From Prorocentrum cordatum (taxonomy: Eukaryota > Sar > Dinophyceae > Prorocentrales > Prorocentraceae): a stretch of DNA of 64,000 bases. Shown piece after piece: positions 11,476 through 20,430 of this stretch. The notes under the pieces are model-generated. The model made no database searches and had not been told where the DNA came from. It worked only from the letters and a program-made list of their open reading frames with translations. The position numbers and the translations under genes are program-made. The DNA lies in the NCBI GenBank assembly GCA_963575745.1, contig CAUYUJ010019609.1, positions 106,563 through 170,562 of the forward strand, written 5' to 3'. Every line of letters starts with the position of its first letter. Position 1 is the first letter of the stretch.

Positions 11476-11530
11476 TGGGAGCCGGCGGTAGACCGTCAAC
11501 CTTGATTTTTGAGTTTGAGTCAGGGCGCAG
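11475..11530 (-). promoter_or_regulatory. LINE 3' terminal sequence
   Basis: On the minus strand the element ends AAGGTTGACGGTCTACCGCC, then GGCTCCCAGT. The same terminus (GGTTGACGGT.[TC]ACCGCCGG) ends the LINEs at 23101 and 37254, the LINE derivative at 26468, and dozens of A/B-family repeats. A conserved 3' end in LINEs is normally the reverse transcriptase recognition site for target-primed reverse transcription. That role is inference here. Confidence 0.65.
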
Positions 11531-12013
11531 ACAGCTGTGACAGCTGAGCCCTAAAACTCCCAAACGGAGCACAGGGTAGCTAGAGAAGGCATCTCTTATC
11601 ATCACACTGCCGAGCCACTGAGGCATAGGCATCGGAATAGGATGCAGGAACAAGGAAAAGGATGCAGCACGACATGTGAAATTGCAAAGGTGTAGGAACA
11701 GGTTAGAGATGAAAGAGGCTACCCAAATCGTGCACCACGGCCATACAGAGCCGTTGCGCTGCAAACATCACACAGAACACGACAGAAGCAGAGGCATCAA
11801 GCGAGAAAGCTTCCTCCGCCACGAACAGCCACGTCCCGTGTACACACAAACCTAAACACCATCCTGCAGCACATCCCTCCACAGAGCGACCTCCGTAGAA
11901 GAATCCACGGAGGCCGTCTAGTTTTGTTTCACTCGCATGTTCAATAAGGGAAGTATGGAATACAACGTAACAATTTCTGGTTCTGGCCAACCATGTCAGC
12001 CTATGTGCAATCA
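11531..12013 (-). other. LINE 3' untranslated region
   Basis: Between the end of ORF3 and the terminal sequence I see no domain. Short open frames (for example 11354-11764) run through the terminal repeat and are not supported. Confidence 0.5.
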
Positions 12014-14113
12014 CTAAATCAATCGATCAATTGGGTATCCCGCCTTGGCCGCCAACTCGCGGTAGTTCTTTACATTGCGACGCATCCATTCATCCTGAAA
12101 ATTCGTCACGTATCTCATGGCTTCCGTAACGCTTTTGGGAACGAGTCTGTGGTGACTAAAGTCTCTGATATCCGTCGACAGATGGGTCAAATTGGCTATC
12201 GGGCCAAGTCTCGCGCGATCCCGAAGAAGCGCTTCAAGCAACACAGCCTTTTCCTCGGCACCCGAGGCTATAAGGCGATACAGCGTGGCAGCCGTGAAAG
12301 AGTGAACGAGTTTTACTCAGCCAGACTTGCGGAAGCAGTATTTCCTGATCCTTGAATTACACGCCAACTGAAGCAAATAATCTGCGCGGTTACGTTTTTC
12401 CTCGTCCTCCGTCACTGCTGAACTCACAACTGCATCAGATAAACTCCCAGTCGTGGAACTCCCAGGGTGTGAAGCCATAGAATCTTTATGATGAGGAGGC
12501 CAAAAGGTTACACGAAGGTTCCTAATGTGGCTCTGCAAGCGTTGTTCCATCAACCGTTGAGCACCACTTGACTAGAATGTCAAGCACCGCCAATGTCCGA
12601 AGCACCACCCCGCAATACGGTGCATCCTTATCTTGTCCAACCGACACTGCTCCCAGAGTCTCTGGATGTCCGCGTCCTCCTCCCCATCACGGTGGTAAGC
12701 CTCACACAGACGGTGCAGAGTAGCCTGTTTCAAATAGACATTTGCCCTCTCTCGCAGGGTGGCCATTTTATCCCATGCGTGGAAGACCGCATCCCAATCA
12801 GCGTCCTCCTTCTGCAGGTGGTCCGCCACGAGCAGGCGCGTGATGTGCCTCTGGAGCACCCATGTGGTAGCCGTGCCGGCGCACTCTACGTGATTTGAAG
12901 AACTGCACAAGTCCGCAAAAGAGGACGGAGGTTGGGGAGGATCGCAAGTAGATGGATGGGTCGACTTTGACATAGAAGAGCCAGTTAGAACTGCCTGAGC
13001 CTTCGCCCTTGCCCGCCTCCTGTTTCTGCGGTGCCTCTGGCCTTTCCCACGGCCAGCATCCCCCTCTGGACTCGGCGCCTCCTCGGGACTCTCAATTCCC
13101 ATTCGAAGTTTGCATGCCTTGAGCGCCTCTATCCGAGCATGAAACTCATCTTTGGGGAGCCGTTCGAATTCCCGCCAAAGAGCATCTGCATCGCCATTGG
13201 CACGGGCCCAGTCCCTGGCAGCTTGACACTCAGATCGATTGCTCTGCAACTCATCTGAACAGAGCCGGGAAGAAGAAGCACAGTTATCTTTACGCTGGTC
13301 GACTTCGCACTCTCCGTGGGTTTTCGAGGAAGCCAACGGCAGCGCCTCGGGGCCTCCACCTTCCCTTTGCACTCGTAGAGCTTCCTTTCCATGGCAAGCT
13401 GAGTCTCCGTCAGAAGCTGAAGTGTGGCAAACTTCAGGGCGTGAGGCCGCATAATATGTATGATGAGAATAATGCAACTGCTCATTCAGCAACTCCTCAT
13501 TCTGCAACCCCACATCCTGCAACTCCTCATCATGCAACTCCTCTTTCCGAACACCTGGGTCAACAGAAGCCGACAGAGTGTCAGGAAATGGAGTGTGGCA
13601 AACTTCAGAGCTTGAGTCCAAGAAAACAGTATGCTGTGAATAATGCAACTTCTCATTCAGCACCTCCTCACTCTGCAAATCCTCATCCTGCAACTCCTCG
13701 TCCTGCAACTCCTCATTCTGAACACCAGGATCAAAAGAAACAGAGCCCAGTCTCGACTGCAGCCCACCATCAGGAGACTGCACCACATCTGGAGAATACG
13801 CAACCGAATGAGACGAGAAAGCTTCTCCACGATCAGTTGGCCCAGCAGTTGGCACCGATAAGGAACTCAACAATATACTGACCTTCTCCTCCGAGTTCCC
13901 CTGAAACGGGCATGGGTTTCGCGCACAATCATCGAGGTTATCAAACCAGCCAAACGCGGGGAAAGTATTCGGATCAGCCACAAAATACGGATCACGAGCA
14001 TTAAACTGCACAACATCAAATACAGCTTCTCTACAAATCACCAGTTTGATTATCCTTGTTTTTCTTCTCCAACTGGTCGAAACAGAACTCATCGAACAAA
14101 ATTGCGCTGTCAT
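12014..14113 (-). pseudogene. LINE ORF3, unrecognised protein with two in-frame stops
   Basis: A single frame runs from an ATG at 14113 to 12014, broken only by TAG at 12572-12574 and TGA at 12317-12319. Read through, it gives about 700 residues. The first 160 or so are mixed. Then come two copies of an acidic repeat (EELQDEELQDEDLQ, LHYSQHTVF, SEVCHT) of about 60 residues, an Arg-rich stretch (GRGKGQRHRRNRRRARAK) that could bind nucleic acid, and a helical C-terminus rich in Leu and Arg (AEEKAVLLEALLRDRARLG, DEWMRRNVKNYRELAAKAGY). I recognise no family. Its position 257 nt after the RT stop, on the same strand and before the element's 3' end, suggests it belongs to the LINE. Capture of a host cDNA is an alternative. 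Confidence 0.55.
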
Positions 14114-14369
14114 GATGCCGCACAAGGAAGGGGCACGCAAGAACAACTAATCAATCCAATGCCGACAGATCACCCGTTCGGCACACAGAGATGCACGTTA
14201 CGTGTGCATGCACAACCTGTCCGCACGACGCGGCTCGAGGGGTCCCCGACGGGCCAAGGCCGCGGGAGAGCGGAAGGTAAGCTCCGCTTCCGCAACCTTG
14301 GTTTTTGCGCATTGCGTGCCGCCACAGCAGGGTCGGGTCACCGCCCAGGCGATAGCCACACAAGGAGGC

Positions 14370-17357
14370 CTAGTATCCTGCCAAACGCAGGCACTCCTCC
14401 ACTCCCAAAAGGAGTTGTCGGGCAGACTCTAACTCTGCTGCAGTGATAGTGCTCGAGGGGGGAAGGAGGAAAGAGGATGAAGCCACGTTGGGCTCCCACA
14501 CGCCACTCGGGAGAGTGACAGGATAGTCAGCAACAGAAGAGGAGCACAAATGGAAATCAATCTGCCAGCCACAGCCTACGCCCAGATAGGATCTTCCACC
14601 ATCGAAGCTTCCCCGAATAGCGTCGATCAGAATAGCGTTAGCTTTAACATGGGATAGGAAATCATGCCTAAAATGTGTTCTACAAATTCCCTGTCGAGCT
14701 CTGTGTGTTAGCTCATCCGCAGCAGTATTGTCCTCCCTGTACACCCACTTGAAGATATGTCTCCCAAGAGGGGCCGCCTGCACACCACATCTCTTAGCTA
14801 GAGTGTCTAAAGTATTATGAATACCGCCCACAATCTTGTCATAATGCACATTAGCAGAAAAATACAATCCTTGGATCCACCGCACAAAACATTGAGAGTC
14901 TCCCTTCAGTTCAACGGCAAGCCTCCCCGCCTGGAACTCCCACTCCGTGTAATCCTCCAATATCTTGGCATACCGTTTGGACAACACCTCCTCCTTCTTC
15001 CTGCTGGGCTCCTCCGAAAGTACCTCCTCATCCCTCTCCTCCATAGGCTTCCAAGGAATAGGATCTTTAAGAACCAGGAAATCAGAAACACCAGGAACCT
15101 GGAGAAGCGTAAAAACTTCGCGAGCAAACTTGACCCAGGCCTCCTCCGTCCATTCCAGTACATGGTACCAGTTTTCCCCTCCCACGAGCTCAAAAGGTGT
15201 TCTCCACGGGCGCATGCCGATAGGAACTCGGCCAGTCCTCGCACGAGTCCCAGCACGTCCAGCCTGGCTTCCTAGAGATAATACCAGATCATCCCGCCTG
15301 GATTCCCACTCCCCTCCACCGTGCAACATGGACAGTCGTGCCTGCAGGTAGCCATTGACAGCAGTGCCAGTGTCCACCACCGTAGGCTGATTGTAATAAC
15401 GGGTTGGGTCCTCGAACCTGTCTCTGAGCCTCGCCGTATTCTGTGAAAGTTGGGCCCTCTGACGCTTGGCCTCATTCATGCACATCGTCTTTCTTTTCCG
15501 TCGGTTCATGGGCTCGGAGGGCGTCGTATTATCAGCAGAAGCACCAGGAGCATACAAAGGAGACGGCACCAACTGTGAGCCACACACCACAGATACCTCC
15601 TCCACGCCACCACCGTCTCTGCCAAAACAAGACAATGCAATATCTTTCGCCCATCTCCACTGCCGATACAAGAAGACTTGTGCGAGTGGAGGTCTGCCAG
15701 CTTCACATAAAGTTTGCCTCCCTCTTCTGTACATGCGCGACATGAATACAGCCCACCCCTCCCCCTCCCTCTCTGCTCTCCACGTCATCCTGCTCAACAT
15801 CTTCCCCTCCTCCTTATGTATAAAAGCAATCGTAGAACTGTCAACCGTGGCTCCTTCCAAGCCGAAAAGAAACTTAGATCTCACTCTCGATTCATATCGC
15901 CTAAATTTATTCTTCCCAGCAATTCCCATGGAGGTGTAAAACGCACGATCATTCCAGAAAGCACGAACAGCTTTTCCCATACGACATCGCACATCATCAT
16001 GATCCTTGAAATTCCTCGCAATCATAGTCCCGAACACAATAATCTCATCCACCTGCGGAATGGTAATACTCTCAGGGAGAGACACATTGGGCCCCCTGGA
16101 CATACCTGGCGGGAACAACGTCACCATGAGAGGCTCCGTCACACCGGTGGTAGTTCCCACATCCATGAACTCAAGACTGCTCTGCTTCAAACGAAAGCCA
16201 TGATCGTGGAGAGCCCACGTCAACTGTAAAATCATATTAGCCAGTGTGGGGCGATCAGGAGCCGTAAGAAGCACGTTGTCCGCCCATATGAAGTGACTCA
16301 CAACAATACCTCCCACCTCACTAGAGAGTTCAACACCGACAGCATCTCTCGCCCAAGCAGAAGTAATATCACCAAACATGACCAATGATTGAGCAGTCCA
16401 CAGGTCAGGTCCTTCCTTGGAACCTGTCTTCACACACGTTGTCCAAGGGAGCGTATCAGTGCAGACACCCTCAAATTGAAAGACCGCCTCATTACCGACA
16501 GAGTTCTCAATAAGACCATACCGAAGCTCCACATCAACACACAAACGCTCAAGCGTAGAAGAAGCAACTTGGACAGTGAGCAAATCAAATGCAGTGGCAA
16601 CGTCCAAGGAAGCAAAAACAATATTCTCCTCCTTCCCCCACAACCTGGCATGTCTACACATCGCCTTCAATCCCGACGTCACCTCATGTGTCTTACGACC
16701 TTGCTGGAAACCATACAAGCACAGAGACGGAGCAACAGCAGGAGCAATAGACACCAAGTGCAAATTGAGTAGAATACACAAGCAGCCCATATACCATGTG
16801 TTAACGACAGAATTCACAGCAAGAGTACGACTCTCATCAAACCTCTTTTCCCTTCCGTTCTTCAACATAATAGATGCACGAATGAACTTCCAAGACTCAG
16901 GTGCCTCTGCCATTCGCCAGAAGCGTCGCTGGAAGCAGTCTAACACCACACGTAGGGCTTCCCAGGACAAAGAACGTAACATGCGTGCACTGATACCGTC
17001 AGCACCTACAGCCTTGCCTTCACGAAGCCTCGAACGAGCACGACAGAGAAAATGCATGGTAATAGGAGAAGGAGTGTGAGTGCTGCACGCACGTGCCTCA
17101 TCAGCTTGAACCCGAAGCTGCTCCAGAGTCGCCAAGTTCATAGCAAGACGTTCCGACTTAGAGTACTTAGCCCTGACCACCCTCGTCATATCCTCCTTCC
17201 ACTTACTGCGGTCTTCACACCATTCCCCGTCGATCATCATAGTTAGTAACAGTCTTAGTCTTGACCCCATCCCGATAACGATAAAGAAGTAGACGTTTCT
17301 TGAACTGCCTTCGAACACGATTCCAACGACGACGACTATCCTTGAACGTGGCCCCAT
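14370..17357 (-). CDS. LINE ORF2 part 2: reverse transcriptase with C-terminal permuted RNase H
   Basis: The frame gives 995 residues; the meaningful part starts near residue 40 (about 17240), where it takes over from the upstream endonuclease frame. RT landmarks are GKAVGADGISARML (114-127), YGFQQGRKT (215-223), motif A with Asp252 in SLDVATAFD, motif B in TGSKEG (311-316), and motif C as WADN (358-361), with Asn in place of the usual second Asp. After the thumb and a linker containing RPWRTPFELVGGENW, the RNase H signature residues appear in rotated order: GDS (Asp820), NTAAD (Asp881), FDGG (Asp919) and AAEL (Glu975). The role is copying element RNA into DNA at a nicked target. The frame is intact to its stop at 14370. 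The +1 shift from the endonuclease frame may be a mutation or a programmed shift. Confidence 0.88.
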   Translation of the reverse strand: MGPRSRIVVVVGIVFEGSSRNVYFFIVIGMGSRLRLLLTMMIDGEWCEDRSKWKEDMTRVVRAKYSKSERLAMNLATLEQLRVQADEARACSTHTPSPITMHFLCRARSRLREGKAVGADGISARMLRSLSWEALRVVLDCFQRRFWRMAEAPESWKFIRASIMLKNGREKRFDESRTLAVNSVVNTWYMGCLCILLNLHLVSIAPAVAPSLCLYGFQQGRKTHEVTSGLKAMCRHARLWGKEENIVFASLDVATAFDLLTVQVASSTLERLCVDVELRYGLIENSVGNEAVFQFEGVCTDTLPWTTCVKTGSKEGPDLWTAQSLVMFGDITSAWARDAVGVELSSEVGGIVVSHFIWADNVLLTAPDRPTLANMILQLTWALHDHGFRLKQSSLEFMDVGTTTGVTEPLMVTLFPPGMSRGPNVSLPESITIPQVDEIIVFGTMIARNFKDHDDVRCRMGKAVRAFWNDRAFYTSMGIAGKNKFRRYESRVRSKFLFGLEGATVDSSTIAFIHKEEGKMLSRMTWRAEREGEGWAVFMSRMYRRGRQTLCEAGRPPLAQVFLYRQWRWAKDIALSCFGRDGGGVEEVSVVCGSQLVPSPLYAPGASADNTTPSEPMNRRKRKTMCMNEAKRQRAQLSQNTARLRDRFEDPTRYYNQPTVVDTGTAVNGYLQARLSMLHGGGEWESRRDDLVLSLGSQAGRAGTRARTGRVPIGMRPWRTPFELVGGENWYHVLEWTEEAWVKFAREVFTLLQVPGVSDFLVLKDPIPWKPMEERDEEVLSEEPSRKKEEVLSKRYAKILEDYTEWEFQAGRLAVELKGDSQCFVRWIQGLYFSANVHYDKIVGGIHNTLDTLAKRCGVQAAPLGRHIFKWVYREDNTAADELTHRARQGICRTHFRHDFLSHVKANAILIDAIRGSFDGGRSYLGVGCGWQIDFHLCSSSVADYPVTLPSGVWEPNVASSSFLLPPSSTITAAELESARQLLLGVEECLRLAGY

Positions 17358-18614
17358 CGATCTGACCAGATTTCCAGAGTTTGTGAACCCTGTAGTGGGC
17401 CTCTTTCACCTGAGCTTCCTCCTGGGTCAACTTCGGGACGAGTGAAGCCGATTTAAAGCCATAACAGCGTTTATCGGCAACAGCCCCCTCCTTCAATCGT
17501 GATTCCAGGTCGGCTAGAGAAACAGAACTCCACCTAGTATGCCAAATCACCCTTCCCTCAGACTCCTCCGTGCAGTACTGATTTTTGCGTTTGTTATTTT
17601 GGCCGCTCCCCCCTCCAGATTTCCACCCAGCAACCTGTGTTACAGCCATATCAAACTCTCTGTACTGTTTCAACTCCTTACCCTCCTGCACAAACCACGA
17701 AGCGAACGATCGACTGCCAGTGGCCTTCGTCCTACCAGAGGACTTTCCCTGCAGCAAACAAGGGAGATCAAAACATATCATCTTGTGGTCACTCCATTCC
17801 GTGTCCCGAGAGCCAGGAGGATGCGCATACATAACGTGCAACTTCGAACACATAACATGAGTCTCCCAAGTCACAGGGCACGCAACATAATCAATGACGT
17901 GTTTTGCCCTAGCACCTCCACCACACCAGGTAAACTCACGATCCATGAATGTGTTGATCAGCTTCAGACGTAGCTGGGCCATACAGACACACCAGGCACG
18001 CGCACATGCACCCTGCAACGCCTTCCTGCCAAAGCCCTCCTCCTCCCTCACAGTGCGCACATTCACACCACCACCAGAGATACGAAGTCGATCGATCTCA
18101 ACATGAGGCTGCACTTCAACATTGGCGTCGGCACAAACAACGTCACGGATACTGTACTTTTGACGCATGCGCACCACAGCACTCGATAATTCAAGAAGAA
18201 CGTTCTGGTACAGATGGAACGTGGCCTGGTACCCCTCAGACGTTGTCCCAAAGAAGCCCTGCTGAGGAAGATACACGCTAGCATAGATGAATGCGCCCAC
18301 TTCTGGCCCACGGAAGGCACAGACCGCAAATCTTCTACCAACAGCGTGCCCCAAGAAACAGGAGTTGAGAGTAGACGAGAATACTACACCTGCTTGGCCC
18401 TCCATCGAGCCACTGTCAAGCTTCACCTCAGCCGAGCAGCGATAGTGGAAACCAGCCTCATTCAACGTATCTCGTCTGAGGAACTGGCACTCCTGGAGCC
18501 CGACGAGTTGCACTCCAAGCTCACGCAAGTAAGGAAGAGCAGATAGAGCAGTAGCATCACTCATAATTCTGACGTTCCAACTGGCCGCCCTCAGCGGGCG
18601 AGTACGTCGTCACA
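17215..18614 (-). CDS. LINE ORF2 part 1: AP-like (EEP family) endonuclease
   Basis: This is an endonuclease/exonuclease/phosphatase domain, which in LINEs nicks target DNA to prime reverse transcription. The first ATG is at 18564, but the canonical opening strand (AASWNVRIM) lies just before it. The open frame reaches back to a TGA near 18614, so the domain must start upstream of that ATG or the ORF is translated from a longer message. Motifs, numbered from the ATG: LQECQ with Glu25, CADAN (145-148, the usual GDFN position), HVIDYV (222-227) and WSDHK (257-261). These are the metal-binding and catalytic blocks in the right order. The C-terminal 180 residues are basic. The reading frame ends at 17215, while the RT frame, offset by one base, carries on from about 17240. 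Confidence 0.85.
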
Positions 18615-18756
18615 CAGAGTCACCATTCAGCAGCGTCTGCCAGGGCCCAGGAAGGATCTTGTCATCGAACTCAATCACCGATTCTGGCCTCAGAGTCCAA
18701 CCATGCCTGGGGTCCCAAGTACCCAAACAGATCTGCCCACCGGTTTCAGGATAGCC

Positions 18757-19806
18757 TCAAGCCCAAGACATCACAGGAGACCCATACTGAATACGTACAC
18801 GATTGTTTTTCTTCAACGGGTTCCTCAAACGAAAGTATGTAGCTGTAAGTTTACTGCCAGCACTCACCTGTCCCTCACGCCAAGGCTCACACTGCACACG
18901 ACTGCCGATGCACGACTGGGTAGCTGCAAGAAGAGAATCATCTTTCCAAAGAGAACCCGCGCGCGAGGAGATAGCCTTCCAGAACTCCTCCCTGACCTTC
19001 CAGACAGCATCCTTACTCGTGCCGTGTACGAAGAAAATACGCAGCCTAAAGACACCGAACGGCTTGCCCTGGTACTCTCTCTTAATGGCCTCACGATCAA
19101 AGATCTTCGCATTTACCTCAAACTGCGAGCCAACTTCATCCAAGAGAATCTGGATAACTCTGGTGGCCCTGGCCTCAGACATGATGTTACTCGTACGAGC
19201 CTGGACATCTCGAGGGTCTCCCGAAGTCCAGCCCGAGAGCGTCAAGTATCCAGGGACAAATGGGGGTGTGTTCCTAGGGCCTGCATTGCCTCCAAGACTC
19301 ACCCGAGTAGATACAGAGGCAGCCTCACTGGCCGCACCATCATTCCCTACCGTCGCTAACTGCTTCTGAACCTGAGCATGCACCGCCTCCTGCTGCTGCT
19401 GCTGCTGCCTCACCACCTCCTTAAGTTGTTCAAGGTCCGACTTCAAGGGTGCAACCTCCTGCTGGATATCCTTCCTCACCTCCTCCTTATGTTCCGTCAG
19501 AGTACATTTGAGCATATCTGCCAAATTCTGGAACTCATTTCGCAATAGACCAATAGTGACAGGTTCTTTGTCATCTGAAGCGCCCTTACCACCCATCCCA
19601 GCACGAGCCATCTTGGAAGACCTGGAAGCATCCCCCACCTCGCCCCTCTCACTGATCTGCTTCATAGAGACATCAGCACAAGCGGCAGCAGCAGATGCAA
19701 AGGAATGAGCAGGGCCATGATGCATCACAAGTTGTGGTGGGTGGCCAGCAGAAGAAGGGTCTGTCGACATCGAATCTGCGATACGTCCTGCTTTCGAAGC
19801 CTCCAA
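18757..19806 (-). CDS. LINE ORF1: coiled-coil, probable RNA-binding protein
   Basis: The frame gives about 350 residues; the first ATG is at 19770. The frame is open upstream to about 19902 and encodes an acidic, protein-like stretch (SEDDWDFEGWDEIPE), so the true start may lie further 5' with a non-ATG or lost start. A Ser/Ala-rich N-terminus is followed by a heptad-like region of about 65 residues (FQNLADMLKCTLTEHKEE to HAQVQKQLATV) with a poly-Gln run. A folded part of about 150 residues follows (RATRVIQILLDEVGSQF, PFGVFRLRIFF, EEFWKAISS). A coiled coil followed by an RRM-like or ORF1p-like fold is usual for LINE ORF1 proteins, which bind element RNA. That fold is inferred from position and pattern only. 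Confidence 0.65.
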   Translation of the reverse strand: MEASKAGRIADSMSTDPSSAGHPPQLVMHHGPAHSFASAAAACADVSMKQISERGEVGDASRSSKMARAGMGGKGASDDKEPVTIGLLRNEFQNLADMLKCTLTEHKEEVRKDIQQEVAPLKSDLEQLKEVVRQQQQQQEAVHAQVQKQLATVGNDGAASEAASVSTRVSLGGNAGPRNTPPFVPGYLTLSGWTSGDPRDVQARTSNIMSEARATRVIQILLDEVGSQFEVNAKIFDREAIKREYQGKPFGVFRLRIFFVHGTSKDAVWKVREEFWKAISSRAGSLWKDDSLLAATQSCIGSRVQCEPWREGQVSAGSKLTATYFRLRNPLKKNNRVRIQYGSPVMSWA

Positions 19807-19902
19807 CGCCGAGAATAGAGCACGTTCGTCCTGTGTCGTATGTTCAGGGATCTCGTCCCAGCCTTCAAAGTCCCAGTCGTCTTCTGAGATAACAGCCGTG
19901 AT

Positions 19903-20180
19903 TACAAATCAACAAGACAACAAAGCAGCCCCAAGAGAATAACTGGAATACCCTGTGCCAGCTAGCCACAAGATATCTGTAATAGGCCTGCCAACAATTC
20001 ACCAAGCAGAGAAGATGCCAGCCGCCAGGCGCCAGCAGCCGCCGCTATCGCGAGGGTGCCGAGGCCCGAGAGGAGAGAGATGGACGGGCGCGGCCGAGGG
20101 CGGGTGGGGCGCGGCGGGGGGGGGGCACCAAGGAGTCCCCAGCGGCACCCAAGGCCCCCGCAAGGAGACCTTGGTTGCCG
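19903..20180 (-). other. LINE 5' leader
   Basis: Untranslated leader between the DinoSL and ORF1. GC-rich near 20040-20160. No repeat monomers are seen here, unlike the two short LINE derivatives at 25 and 27 kb. Confidence 0.5.
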
Positions 20181-20202
20181 CTTGAGCCAAAATGGCTACG
20201 GA
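20181..20202 (-). promoter_or_regulatory. dinoflagellate spliced-leader (DinoSL) sequence, complete genomic copy
   Basis: The minus strand reads TCCGTAGCCATTTT followed by GGCTCAAG, a perfect match to the 22-nt DinoSL consensus (first base A, G or T). It is followed by CGGCAACC, not by a GT donor, so it is not an SL RNA gene. It is the trace of an mRNA that was trans-spliced and then reverse-transcribed into the genome. It sits at the 5' boundary of the LINE, about 375 nt upstream of ORF1. Confidence 0.93.
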
Positions 20203-20430
20203 AACCCGTAGAGCTTCCTCGCGCAAGGCGGGCGCGGCGATCTCGCATTCTGCGCGCGCGCGAGGGTGAGGAAGACGAGGAGAAGGAGGAAGAGAAGGAG
20301 CAAAAAAAAAGAGAGAAGAAGCAGATGGAGGAGGAAGAGGGGAAGGGAAAAGACGAGAAGGAAGAGGACGAGGAACAGAACTAGAACTACGTTGACTTCT
20401 TTGTTCCAGCTCTGGTTGCGCCACACGGTC
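20203..20430 (+). repeat. family C repeat head (CCCGTAGAGCTTCCTCGCGC)
   Basis: It starts AACCCGTAGAGCTTCC, then a GC-rich block (GCGGGCGCGGC, TCTCGCATT, GCGCGCGCGAG) and a GAAGAAGG purine run. Related blocks occur at 28461-28610 and, inverted, at 32030-32117, so it is a dispersed repeat family. The purine run produces Lys/Glu open frames that are not genes. Confidence 0.65.

Larger units (their letters stand above)
11475..20202 (-). mobile_element. full-length LINE (non-LTR retrotransposon) with DinoSL 5' end
   Basis: The minus strand reads in order: a complete DinoSL (20202-20181), a roughly 375-nt leader, a coiled-coil ORF1, an endonuclease/exonuclease/phosphatase-type (EEP) endonuclease, an RT with a C-terminal RNase H, an unrecognised ORF3, and a 3' tail ending GGTTGACGGTCTACCGCCGGC. 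The right edge abuts AACCCGTAGAGCTTCC, the terminal motif of the neighbouring repeat families. The left edge interrupts an RT pseudogene at 11475. The LINE class is established by the EEP-RT order and the absence of LTRs, integrase and protease. A +1 frameshift between EEP and RT, and stops in ORF3, suggest this copy is no longer active. I saw no target-site duplication. Confidence 0.85.

Noticed and set aside
11354-11764. 136-residue minus-strand frame at the LINE 3' end
   Set aside because: It runs through the terminal tail (VDGLPPAP) and beyond the element boundary and has no recognisable motif.
20181-20202. An SL RNA gene
   Set aside because: The leader is followed by CGGCAACC, not by a GT splice donor, so it is a cDNA relict.
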